Assembly (NCBI GenBank): GCA_025210735.1
Contig: JAOARD010000071.1
Span: forward strand, 1-64,000
Length of the DNA stretch: 64,000 nucleotides
Direction: 5' to 3'
From: Bacteroidales bacterium
GTDB lineage: Bacteria; Bacteroidota; Bacteroidia; Bacteroidales; UBA6680
Shown here: positions 36,536-44,069 of the stretch, piece by piece
Layout: each line of letters starts with the position of its first letter
Numbering within the stretch: the first letter of the stretch is position 1
Made by a program: the position numbers and the translations under genes
The notes under the pieces: generated by a model
The model's input: only the letters and a program-made list of their open reading frames with translations
The model's database searches: none
What the model was told of the DNA's origin: nothing

Positions 36536-37477
36536 TCAGATCTCTTTTACAGGAATGCAGATATCAATAACATAATTTCCATCTACCGGAGCACCCAAAT
36601 ACTCCTCAAAACATGGTTTATCATCGGGCATATAACCACTTGATGGTAACCATACCCCATAAGTCCAGTCCCATGCCTTCTGAAAATCTGCGCCAGTAAG
36701 TTCAAAACGTGCAACAGCATATCTGCTCTCTTCAATAACCATTTTGCCAATTTCTCCATCTGTTTTAGTATCGGACGGAACCACAATACACAAACTCATT
36801 CTCAGATTATTGTTTACTGCACTATTAGGGTTGTCATGATACATAACCAGAAACCTGAAGTTCCCGCCATTTATTAAACCATGTGCACCAGCCCATGTAA
36901 ATAACTTGTTACGTAGTTGCTGAAACATATCCTGATTGCCATCATATGCTCCAAGATTTCGCACATACGCAACTGTTGTTTTTGGTAGAATCTTAACCTC
37001 TACACCTTTGTTTAATTCCATATCTGATCTCCATTTAATTATTTGTAATCCAGGACAAAGATATGGCTCAAGAGCCGAGAGATATTGTACGTTATTGCTA
37101 TCTGTTTGATCTATATTGCTATTTGCTGTTTTTGTATCTCTGTACTCAGATGCAGATATACCAAAGTGCTTTTTAAAACACCTTGAGAATATTGAGATAT
37201 CGGTAAAACCACACTGCAAGGCAATATCTGTTAGTGTTATATCATTATGTGCCAATATCAACGATGCTGCCCTCTGTACCCTTAATCGCTGAATAAAACT
37301 GAATGGTGTTTCGCCCGTAAATGATCTGAATATTCGGTTAAAATGATATTTAGAGAAGTTTGCAACACTTGCAAGTTCCTCAAGAGTCATCTGTTTTGCA
37401 AGGTTACAATCAATATAATCAAAGGTTTTGTTTATTCGCGAAGTATACTCGCTGCTTTTATGTATCTCTCTGCTCAT
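36536..37477 (-). CDS. AraC-family regulator with GyrI-like effector domain
   Basis: This 313-aa protein places the AraC double HTH at the N-terminus (about 15-115; LEELASVANFSKYHFNRIF and LTDIALQCGFTDISIFSRCFKKHFG). A GyrI/SbmC-like effector-binding domain follows (about 155-313; VKILPKTTVAYVRNLGAY ... PCFEEYLGAPVDGNYVIDICIPV). This arrangement is that of Rob/SoxS-like multidrug-responsive activators that bind amphipathic drugs through the GyrI domain. It neighbours the alpha/beta hydrolase on the same strand and may control it. Effector unknown. Confidence 0.88.
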   Translation of the reverse strand: MSREIHKSSEYTSRINKTFDYIDCNLAKQMTLEELASVANFSKYHFNRIFRSFTGETPFSFIQRLRVQRAASLILAHNDITLTDIALQCGFTDISIFSRCFKKHFGISASEYRDTKTANSNIDQTDSNNVQYLSALEPYLCPGLQIIKWRSDMELNKGVEVKILPKTTVAYVRNLGAYDGNQDMFQQLRNKLFTWAGAHGLINGGNFRFLVMYHDNPNSAVNNNLRMSLCIVVPSDTKTDGEIGKMVIEESRYAVARFELTGADFQKAWDWTYGVWLPSSGYMPDDKPCFEEYLGAPVDGNYVIDICIPVKEI

Positions 37478-37755
37478 AAAGGTTACATTATAGTTATACG
37501 AATATACAAAAATTGATACTTAGATTAATTAGCAATATAATTTATATTTATCCGTTATTGTTATATATTTACATATCAGTATATAGATATTTATCGGCTT
37601 TTTAGCAGATTTTTTTGAGATAGATTCCGGATATTTTATGGTTTATATTACAGTTGACAGCAGTGTTGTTAGTACTGTATGTGTTTTGCTATTTGTGTAC
37701 GATTGCAGAAGCCGAAAAGCATAAAGAGTAGGCAAAATTATAAATTGTATTTAGC

Positions 37756-38154
37756 ATGAAAAAGATTGGAGTATTATTAGTTATGGCAACGTTTTGCCTG
37801 TTTGTAAACGCAAAAGCACCGCTACTGCCAAAGGTGAATATTAAGGTTGTTAGCAACACTGTTATTGGCGATTTTGTTAATGTGAAACTGGCAGTTGAGG
37901 CACCTGAAATCCAGGGACCATTTCAGGTTGTACGTTGGTACGTAAAAGCTGCAAATGAGTCGGTATACAGACCATTGCTTATGAAAGAAAATCCGCTTGA
38001 ACTGGTTTTTGTAAAGAGTGATAATGGGTCGGTTGGACACTCTGTAAAAGTAGAGATTACCAATGGCGAACCCGGTGGTATTATATGCAGAGGTGAAACA
38101 TCTTTCTATACTCAATTTAAGACCTCTATACTTACATTTACACCTGCATTTTAG
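37756..38154 (+). CDS. Small secreted protein, unknown function
   Basis: This 132-aa protein has a clear signal peptide (1-20, ending FVNAKA) and a predicted all-beta mature part of about 110 residues. Visible stretches include FQVVRWYVKAANESVYRPL and GGIICRGETSFYT. The family is not recognised; the length and strand pattern suggest one Ig-like or lipocalin-like fold, but there are no catalytic motifs. It is isolated, with a 278-nt upstream gap and a terminator just after, and lies next to the repeat cluster. Confidence 0.75.
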   Translation: MKKIGVLLVMATFCLFVNAKAPLLPKVNIKVVSNTVIGDFVNVKLAVEAPEIQGPFQVVRWYVKAANESVYRPLLMKENPLELVFVKSDNGSVGHSVKVEITNGEPGGIICRGETSFYTQFKTSILTFTPAF

Positions 38155-38195
38155 TTCTATTATTCTATAATTTGAGATTATCTCGAATAAATGCG

Positions 38196-38233
38196 AACAT
38201 GGTACAATGCTCTGCTTAGTACCATGTTTTTGT
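38196..38233 (+). terminator. Terminator after the 132-aa secreted protein gene
   Basis: A perfect 10-bp stem (AACATGGTAC / GTACCATGTT) with a 13-nt loop is followed by TTT-G-T. Confidence 0.75.
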
Positions 38234-38248
38234 ATATCATGTGTTTAC

Positions 38249-38277
38249 TTGTTGTGTAAGCTGCTACTTTGTAACGA
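38249..38277 (+). repeat. Degenerate family A three-hairpin repeat, 3' remnant
   Basis: TGTAAGCTGCTACTTTGTAACG matches the end of family A repeats, with the third hairpin decayed. It is followed, after the same linker seen elsewhere, by a family B copy. Confidence 0.6.
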
Positions 38278-38308
38278 ATTTTATTGAGGGGGATTTGATT
38301 TTATATTG

Positions 38309-38394
38309 CATTACGGACTGAAAGTCCAGATTAATAATAGCCCAATGCAACACATTGGATAATATGTAAAAATGAATGTCGGTCTGAATGGGCA
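38309..38394 (-). repeat. Family B three-hairpin repeat, copy B1 (decayed)
   Basis: Hairpin 1 is intact (GGACT-GAA-AGTCC, 38315-38327). Hairpins 2 and 3 carry mismatches. It is not attached to a transposase gene. Confidence 0.8.
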
Positions 38395-38475
38395 ATTTAA
38401 ATGTTTTGAGGTATGATATTTTATATAAACAAAAAAATGTCGGGTGATAATATCGGTGTATGTAATTGTAACTAT

Positions 38476-38568
38476 CTGTGTATTAAGCTGCCCTTTCAGG
38501 GCGAATGACAATGGTGTATTTATACCTGAGGCGTTGCCTCAGGCTGTGTAAGCTGCCACTTCGTGGCG
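38476..38568 (+). repeat. Family A three-hairpin repeat, copy A1
   Basis: Three perfect hairpins: GCCCT-TTC-AGGGC (38490-38502), CCTGAGGC-GTT-GCCTCAGG (38525-38543) and GCCAC-TTC-GTGGC (38555-38567). Similarity to the other A copies extends about 50 bp further upstream. Confidence 0.9.
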
Positions 38569-38623
38569 TATTTTATAATGAGATTTTTATTGTTTTGTTG
38601 CGAGAGATTGATTTTCCACATGA

Positions 38624-39285
38624 CATTACGGACTGAAAGTCCATATTAACAATAGCCCCAATGCAACGCATTGGGTAACATGTAGAAACGAATGTCGCCC
38701 TGAAGGGGCAGGTTAAAGGTTTAGAGGTAGTTAGCATGAATAACAGAGTTGGTTTATTGAGTTAATCAGTCCATAGATAATCCTCGTTATATTCAACACC
38801 ATGAGCTTTCAGGAGAGCTATGTATTCTTCTTTAGGAGAAATCTTTTTGTGATGAGTTTCTTGATCTTGAATATAGCGTTTAACTTTTTTCTGAGTAGAG
38901 GGACTTACAGAGAATGCGACATATCCACCTTGCCATGCAAATGCTGAGTAGTAATTATCTTTTGTTTTAATCCATCTGCTGCTATGGCGTTTTATCTCTT
39001 CGACTAGTTTTGCTAGAGCAATATTTTTTGACATCATGCATAGTATATGAACGTGATCTTCTATGCCGTTTATAATTATAGGTACAGATTGGTTATCGCA
39101 GATTATCTTTGTCATATATGCGTATAAATCTTTTTTCTCTTGTTGTCTTATTGTACACCTACCTCTTTTAACATGATATACAATGTGTACAAATAATTTG
39201 GATAGTGATTGTGACATAATGTATGGATTTTAATTGATTAGATTTCATTTCATGGGGTTCTTGGTGTTAATGTTTTGTCTTCTAT
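38624..39285 (-). mobile_element. IS200-type element, copy 1 (about 660 bp)
   Basis: Aligned by eye with the copy at 42486-43146, similarity starts at the family B repeat (38624-38712; hairpins 38630-38642, 38657-38675, 38697-38709). It runs through the transposase gene and ends at 39285 (TGTTTTGT-N-TTCTAT). There are no terminal inverted repeats, as expected for Y1 single-strand transposons. A family A repeat sits 55 nt outside the left end. Confidence 0.8.
38762..39217 (-). CDS. tnpA: IS200/IS605-family Y1 transposase, copy 1
   Basis: This 151-aa protein is a full-length HUH Y1 transposase (Y1_Tnp domain). The metal-binding HUH pair is His55-x-His57 in DHVHILC, and the catalytic Tyr is Tyr115 in RYIQDQ. 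The family cuts and rejoins single-stranded DNA at hairpin-marked ends. It differs from the second copy (42623) at a few residues. One is notable: the very conserved GYGAFS reads GYVAFS here (Gly100 to Val), so this copy may be impaired. The three-hairpin family B repeat lies 50 nt beyond its stop codon. Confidence 0.92.
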   Translation of the reverse strand: MSQSLSKLFVHIVYHVKRGRCTIRQQEKKDLYAYMTKIICDNQSVPIIINGIEDHVHILCMMSKNIALAKLVEEIKRHSSRWIKTKDNYYSAFAWQGGYVAFSVSPSTQKKVKRYIQDQETHHKKISPKEEYIALLKAHGVEYNEDYLWTD

Positions 39286-40016
39286 AGTGATTCTGGTGTT
39301 TCATATACAATATATATGTCTATTACAGTTTTAGGCAATGATATCTGTGCAGTTTGTATACCTGCAAATATTTAAAGCAATATTCATTATAGAATTTATA
39401 CCCAAAAAGGGAGTGGGAGAGGGGTTTTTTCAATAAATATCTGCCAAAAAATTTCTTTTTGTCAGTTTTTTGTTGCCGCTATATCCATATCATAATTTTT
39501 ATCGATGTTTTTTGTAGAAAAAGGTTCAATTTTGAATCAAAATTCAACTTCTCCCTAAAAATTACATCAATGTCGGAATTTTAGTTGATGTTTTTTATTC
39601 AGAAAACCCCATGTGATCAGCCATTTTGTCAGGAAATTTTATAAAAAAGTATGTAAAAGTTAGTTTTATCGATATACAGGCTACAACGAAGTCCTTTTTT
39701 GAATCGGGATGGATATAAATTGGAGAAAAAAGCAGGATGAAAAAATTTTTTTTGATCTTTTTTTTCGGTGGAATATCGATAATAAAATCCGGATAGATAC
39801 AGAAAGTGTGTTTAACCTTGTTTTTGAATATGTTATGCTGTTTGTGCATTCTGATTATAACAAAATGTATTTCGGAATATAATTTACCGTATTGCTGTAT
39901 TTGTTCTTTGTTAAAACATTGATATAGAGGGGTGAGTGAATAAAAAATATTTGCGTTGTATTATTTAATGTGATAAATTAGATATAAATAATAATTCCAA
40001 TATTAAAGAACAGTTT
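39286..40016. other. 731-bp gene-less region right of IS copy 1
   Basis: No gene is supported; a short - strand frame at 39595-39849 is Lys/Phe-rich with no start context and is rejected. Two structured items are visible. One is a near-perfect palindrome (12-bp arms GTTCAATTTTGA / TCAAAATTCAAC, one mismatch, around 39525-39550). The other is a terminator-like hairpin at 39564-39597. Several poly-T and poly-A tracts are present. Confidence 0.55.
39564..39597 (+). terminator. Terminator-like hairpin without an upstream gene
   Basis: ACATCAA pairs with TTGATGT (7 bp, 14-nt loop) and is followed by TTTTTA. With the palindrome just upstream it could end a small untranslated RNA. Confidence 0.5.
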
Positions 40017-40727
40017 ATGAAAACTATACCATATTATTTATTTACAGCAGACAGATTTTATTCATTTGCAGAACGTATATTAAATGTATTAAACAGTTTT
40101 GATACTGATGATGCAGACCTTGTTAAACTACGAGAGTTAATTAGTAATAAACTTGACAGGATAAAACAGGGGATGTATAACCGTACTACAAGAGAGTTTA
40201 CTGATGATGTAAATGAGAAGGATGATCTGTTTGATAGTGCTTTCAGAGGGTTGAAGTATTTTATAAAAGCAAAACAGCTTGTTGGAGATAAGGATGTTAA
40301 TAGTGCTGCAACGGCTCTTTTACTTGTAATAGATCGTCATGGTGCTACACTTAACTCGCTTAGCCATAGTGTGCAGAACTCCAGAGCAAAAAGTCTTATA
40401 GCAGATTTTAACGATCCTCTGAATATGAGCCATATATCCAGAATTGATGCTCAGGAGTGGGTAGATATATTTGTAAACAGACTGGACTCTTTAGAGAACA
40501 GTATTGTGGTTCGTAATAGTTTTGTTGCGGCAGACGCTAAAGATAATTTATCTGAGTTACGCAAAGAGGTTCGTGGACTTATTGATAACGTTATGCTTTT
40601 GGTTACATCAAAGGCAAGCTTCTCTGACAATAAAGATTGGGAAATGATGTTAAAAGAGATTCATCAGGTAATTGATAACGATGGTCACGCTGCAAGACTT
40701 AGAAAGAGTGGTGATCTTGAAAAATAA
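40017..40727 (+). CDS. Helical 236-aa protein, DUF6261-like
   Basis: This 236-aa cytoplasmic protein is almost entirely alpha-helical with no signal or membrane segment. It begins MKTIPYYLFTADRFYSFAERIL. Length and helical style recall the DUF6261 family of Bacteroidota, whose function is unknown; this assignment is from memory of the family and is tentative. It lies between the two IS200 copies with terminators after it. Composition does not differ obviously from neighbouring chromosomal genes, so it may be a resident gene bracketed by element insertions. Confidence 0.7.
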   Translation: MKTIPYYLFTADRFYSFAERILNVLNSFDTDDADLVKLRELISNKLDRIKQGMYNRTTREFTDDVNEKDDLFDSAFRGLKYFIKAKQLVGDKDVNSAATALLLVIDRHGATLNSLSHSVQNSRAKSLIADFNDPLNMSHISRIDAQEWVDIFVNRLDSLENSIVVRNSFVAADAKDNLSELRKEVRGLIDNVMLLVTSKASFSDNKDWEMMLKEIHQVIDNDGHAARLRKSGDLEK

Positions 40728-40788
40728 CTTCTGGTTTTCATAGAGACTGATTAATGTAGTGGGTTTCAGTTTCATGATTTTTTTTTTG

Positions 40789-40823
40789 CTCAGGAGGTTG
40801 TTTTGGTTCCTCCTGAGTTTTTT
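40789..40823 (+). terminator. Strong terminator after the DUF6261-like gene
   Basis: A perfect 9-bp stem (CTCAGGAGG / CCTCCTGAG) with an 11-nt loop is followed by TTTTTT and preceded by nine T. Confidence 0.92.
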
Positions 40824-40920
40824 CCTGAACCTTGAATAATAAATCAGTTTGAAAACCATAAAGCATTCATAATTAATTTTCTGAGTTTAACTGTTTGTAC
40901 TTTATAGATGTGTGTAATCT

Positions 40921-40979
40921 TATGGCAGATGTAATCAATCTGGCTTAACGCCTGTTGGTTATTGTCTGCCATATTTTTT
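40921..40979 (+). terminator. Second hairpin with U-tract, possible small RNA 3' end
   Basis: A 9-bp stem (TATGGCAGA / TCTGCCATA) with a 35-nt structured loop is followed by TTTTTT-G. It comes about 100 nt after the previous strong terminator with no gene between, so it may end an independent short transcript. Confidence 0.5.
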
Positions 40980-41005
40980 GTAGATACCTTATGTTGAATG
41001 GTTAT

Positions 41006-41596
41006 TTAGAATGTATGTGTTCCGTATGAATAGTGGTTTAGCATTGCAAAGGGTTCTGTTTTACTATCTTTTAGGAGTTTAATTGCCTCAAACATCTTAT
41101 TACCAAGTCTGGTTGCTGACTCTTTGGCTTTTACAAGTTCTTCTTTTACGGCGTATGCACTTATAAATCCTGTGTTTGCAATACCATGTACTGTAAAGAA
41201 TGTCTCAATAGTTTTTATGGCACCTGAATGTCCTATGCTTCCGGCTGTTACAATTGTAGCTCCCACCTTGTTGCCGTTCATAGGTTGTACTGCATATGTT
41301 CTGTCTATAATTGTTTTAAGCTGGCTGTTTATATCGTAAAAGTATACCGGCGATGCTATAATTATACCATCGGCCTCTTTTAATTTGCTGTATAACTCCT
41401 GCATATCGTCGTTAATTACGCAGTTGCCGGTTACTTTACATCTGTTACAGGCTCTACAGTGTTTAATATCTTTTCCGCGTACGGAGTATATTTCTGTCTG
41501 TACACCAAGTCTGTTTAGTGTTTCTAAAGTGTTTGTTGCCAGCTCAAGTGTTCTTGATTTAGCTCTCGGACTTGATGATATGAGTAGTACCTTCAT
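41006..41596 (-). CDS. Iron-sulfur flavoprotein-like NAD(P)H oxidoreductase
   Basis: This 196-aa flavodoxin-fold protein has the FMN phosphate-binding N-terminus (LLISSSPRAKSRT). A cysteine cluster (CRACNRCKVTGNC) fits the CX2CX2CXnC iron-sulfur site of iron-sulfur flavoproteins. IIASPVYFYDINSQLKTIIDR is the second flavin-binding region. It should transfer electrons from NAD(P)H through FMN to a small acceptor. There is no operon partner; the gene stands between the two IS200 copies, opposite to the DUF6261-like gene. Confidence 0.85.
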   Translation of the reverse strand: MKVLLISSSPRAKSRTLELATNTLETLNRLGVQTEIYSVRGKDIKHCRACNRCKVTGNCVINDDMQELYSKLKEADGIIIASPVYFYDINSQLKTIIDRTYAVQPMNGNKVGATIVTAGSIGHSGAIKTIETFFTVHGIANTGFISAYAVKEELVKAKESATRLGNKMFEAIKLLKDSKTEPFAMLNHYSYGTHTF

Positions 41597-41763
41597 ATGT
41601 CTAAATTTGTCTTTTAATGGTCAGATGGAACTCTGCTAAAATACTTGGTTCTATCAATATGTTGTGTTCTATTATTATTGTGAATATAGGATAAATAATG
41701 GAGGATTCTTATACATTGTAAATGTTGATGGGGAATAATATCTGTGTTTGTGAATGTAACTGT

Positions 41764-41856
41764 CTGTGTATTAAGCTGCCCTTTCAGGGCGAATGATAAT
41801 GGTGTATTTATACCTGAGGCGTTGCCTCAGGCTGTGTAAGCTGCCACTTCGTGGCG
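41764..41856 (+). repeat. Family A three-hairpin repeat, copy A2
   Basis: All three hairpins are identical to A1 (first hairpin 41778-41790). The spacer carries a one-base change (GAATGATAA). Confidence 0.9.
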
Positions 41857-41976
41857 GATTTTCTTGAATGTTGGTATTGTATCGGAATGAATGTATGGTG
41901 CTTGTATTAAATATTTGTTGGAATTATAAATCAAAAATGTTGTGGTAATAGTATCTGTGTTTGTGAATGTAACTGT

Positions 41977-42069
41977 CTGTGTATTAAGCTGCCCTTTCAG
42001 GGCGAATGACAATGGTGTATTTATACCTGAGGCGTTGCCTCAGGCTGTATAAGCTGCCACTTCGTGGCG
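41977..42069 (+). repeat. Family A three-hairpin repeat, copy A3
   Basis: Same three hairpins as A1 and A2. With A2 it forms a direct tandem pair with 213-bp period, and upstream similarity extends to about 41924. Confidence 0.9.
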
Positions 42070-42220
42070 GATTTTCATGATGATATGTTTGTTGTTAAGT
42101 TGTGAATATATTGCAGTTTGATTTAAGATCTGTATTAACGCGATTTGTTGATTGGTTTATTGTTGGAGTATGATTGTTAACTGCTGTTTATTTTTAGGTG
42201 ATAATAATATGTATGTTGTG

Positions 42221-42370
42221 CATTACGGACTGAAAGTCCAGACTAATAATAGCCCAATGCAACGCATTGGGTAACATGTAAAAACGTGGGTCGCTCTGAA
42301 GGGGCAGGTTAAAGGTTTAGAGGTAGTTAGCATGAATAACAGAGTTGGTTTATTGAGTTAATCAGTCCAT
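42221..42370 (-). mobile_element. Solo end of the IS200-type element with 3' stub of tnpA
   Basis: Family B repeat B3 (42221-42310) is followed by the same 45-nt sequence that precedes the transposase stop in full copies, plus the last few tnpA codons (-WTD-stop). The match then ends abruptly at 42370. It is a deletion derivative or non-autonomous end. Confidence 0.85.
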
Positions 42371-42485
42371 TGAAAATCTCCTTTTGGGAGGAGATTACAG
42401 AGGTGTGTACAATTTTGCGGATAGCAATTTATAGTATAATATTTTATACATATGATTATTTGCATGTAATAGCTACTTTTGGGAG

Positions 42486-43146
42486 CATTACGGACTGAAA
42501 GTCCATATTAATAATAGCCCAATGCAACGCATTGGGTAACATGTATAAACGTGGGTCGCCCTGAAGGGGCAGGTTAAAGATTTAGAGGTAGTTAGTATGA
42601 ATAACAGAATTGGTTTATCGAGTTAATCAGTCCATAGATAATCCTCGTTATATTCAACACCATGAGCTTTCAGGAGAGCTATGTATTCTTCTTTAGGAGA
42701 AATCTTTTTGTGATGAGTTTCTTGATCTTGAATATAGCGTTTAACCTTTTTCTGAGCAGACGGACTTACAGAGAATGCACCGTAGCCTCCTTGCCATGCA
42801 AATGTTGAGTAGTAATTATCTTTTGTTTTAATCCATCTGCTGCTATGGCGTTTTATCTCTTCGACTAGTTTTGCTAAAGCAATATTTTTTGACATCATGC
42901 ATAGTATGTGAACATGGTCTTCTATTCCATTTATAATTATAGGAACAGATTGGTTATCGCAGATTATTTTTGCCATATATGCATATAAATCTTTTTTCTC
43001 TTGTTGTCTTATTGTACATCTACCTCTTTTAACATGATATACAATGTGTACAAATAATTTGGATAGTGATTGTGACATAATGTATGGATTTTAATTGATT
43101 AGATTTCATTTCATGGGGTTCTTGGTGTTAATGTTTTGTATTCTAT
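42486..43146 (-). mobile_element. IS200-type element, copy 2 (about 660 bp)
   Basis: Family B repeat B4 (42486-42573) leads into tnpA, and similarity to copy 1 ends at 43146. Sizes of the two copies agree within a base or two. A family A repeat follows about 100 bp to the right. Confidence 0.82.
42623..43078 (-). CDS. tnpA: IS200/IS605-family Y1 transposase, copy 2
   Basis: This 151-aa Y1 transposase has His55-x-His57 and Tyr115 and retains the canonical GYGAFSVS stretch that copy 1 has lost. Other differences from copy 1 are Ala for Thr at 36, Thr for Ala at 92 and Ala for Thr at 108. It is the likelier source of active protein. It would act on the flanking three-hairpin structures as single-stranded DNA, for instance on the lagging strand. 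Confidence 0.93.
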   Translation of the reverse strand: MSQSLSKLFVHIVYHVKRGRCTIRQQEKKDLYAYMAKIICDNQSVPIIINGIEDHVHILCMMSKNIALAKLVEEIKRHSSRWIKTKDNYYSTFAWQGGYGAFSVSPSAQKKVKRYIQDQETHHKKISPKEEYIALLKAHGVEYNEDYLWTD

Positions 43147-43243
43147 TAAATTTAATCAAATTATTTGTCTAAGGCAATGTTTGTTTGTTTGATAAATCAA
43201 AAATGTTGTTGGTAATAATGGCGGTATTTGTGAATGTAACTGT

Positions 43244-43336
43244 CTGTGTATTAAGCTGCCCTTTCAGGGCGAATGATAATGGTGTATTTATACCTGAGGC
43301 GTTGCCTCAGGCTATGTAAGCTGCCACCTTGTGGCG
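43244..43336 (+). repeat. Family A three-hairpin repeat, copy A4
   Basis: Hairpins 1 and 2 are identical to other copies. The third has loop CTT instead of TTC with the stem kept. The standard linker and a 13-nt family B start follow. Confidence 0.9.
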
Positions 43337-43370
43337 GTTTTTTATTGAGAGGGATTGATTTTTACATTGA

Positions 43371-43383
43371 CATTACGGACTGA
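43371..43383 (-). repeat. Truncated start of a family B repeat (B5)
   Basis: CATTACGGACTGA matches the first 13 nt of family B, reached through the same A-to-B linker. It then stops two bases before the ABC gene's stop codon region. Confidence 0.7.
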
Positions 43384-43385
43384 TA

Positions 43386-44069
43386 TTACAACAACTTTTC
43401 TATTATAGCAGAGTTATCGTTTTCTATTTTTGCAAAAAGTTCGGTTTCAAACTCTGTAAAACCACTTTTGTCTCTGGTATATTTTATCTGTCCGTTGTCA
43501 AGATAGTGTATAAGATCGCACAGGTTGGTCAGGGTTTCAATTATATGCGATGTAATAATAACTGTTTTGCCCTTCTCTTTTAATTTAAGCAGTATCATTC
43601 TTATTATCCTGCACGATTCTATATCAAGACCATTAAATGGTTCGTCGAGTATAGTTATTGGTTTATCCTGTTTTAGTATGCTCATTAGCGCCAGTTTTTT
43701 CTTCATACCTGTAGAGTACTTCTCTACAATAGTATCAAGGGGTAGTAAAAACAGTTGATTCCACTCATCTACATTAAAATTGTTGTTTCTGAACAGACTC
43801 AGGTACTCGCGCCCGGTAATGTTTGTATAGAAGAAGTTATCTGTTGTGAGGTATGCAACATTCCTCTTGTTTAGTTTACTGTTATTACGTTCTATTGTAC
43901 CATTAATACTCTTTTTAAGACCATATATTGTGTTTAGCAGTGTTGTTTTACCTGCTCCGTTTAAACCCACAATGCCATGAATTAATCCATCTTCAAGCAT
44001 CAGACTCAGATTATTAATAACCTTTTTATTGTTGTTGTATGCTACTGTTATATTATCTATTGTAATCAT
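43386..44069 (-). CDS. ABC transporter ATP-binding protein
   Basis: This 227-aa ATPase has Walker A GLNGAGKTT (about 35-43), a signature region YSTGMKKKLAL in place of LSGGQ, Walker B ITILDEPFNGLD and the H-loop TSH. It pairs with the membrane protein encoded directly upstream, whose stop overlaps this start by 17 nt. The style is that of ABC-2 type exporters of small hydrophobic or peptide substrates. Its 3' end abuts a truncated repeat, so the last residues may have been altered by insertion. Confidence 0.9.
   Translation of the reverse strand: MITIDNITVAYNNNKKVINNLSLMLEDGLIHGIVGLNGAGKTTLLNTIYGLKKSINGTIERNNSKLNKRNVAYLTTDNFFYTNITGREYLSLFRNNNFNVDEWNQLFLLPLDTIVEKYSTGMKKKLALMSILKQDKPITILDEPFNGLDIESCRIIRMILLKLKEKGKTVIITSHIIETLTNLCDLIHYLDNGQIKYTRDKSGFTEFETELFAKIENDNSAIIEKLL

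Noticed and set aside
39595..39849. 84-codon open frame on the - strand
   Set aside because: Lys/Phe/Ile-rich product, poly-A tracts, no promoter or family motif; treated as chance.
41764..42069. CRISPR-like array suggested by repeated palindromes
   Set aside because: Repeats are about 93 bp with three internal hairpins, copies are few and scattered, and there are no uniform spacers or cas genes.
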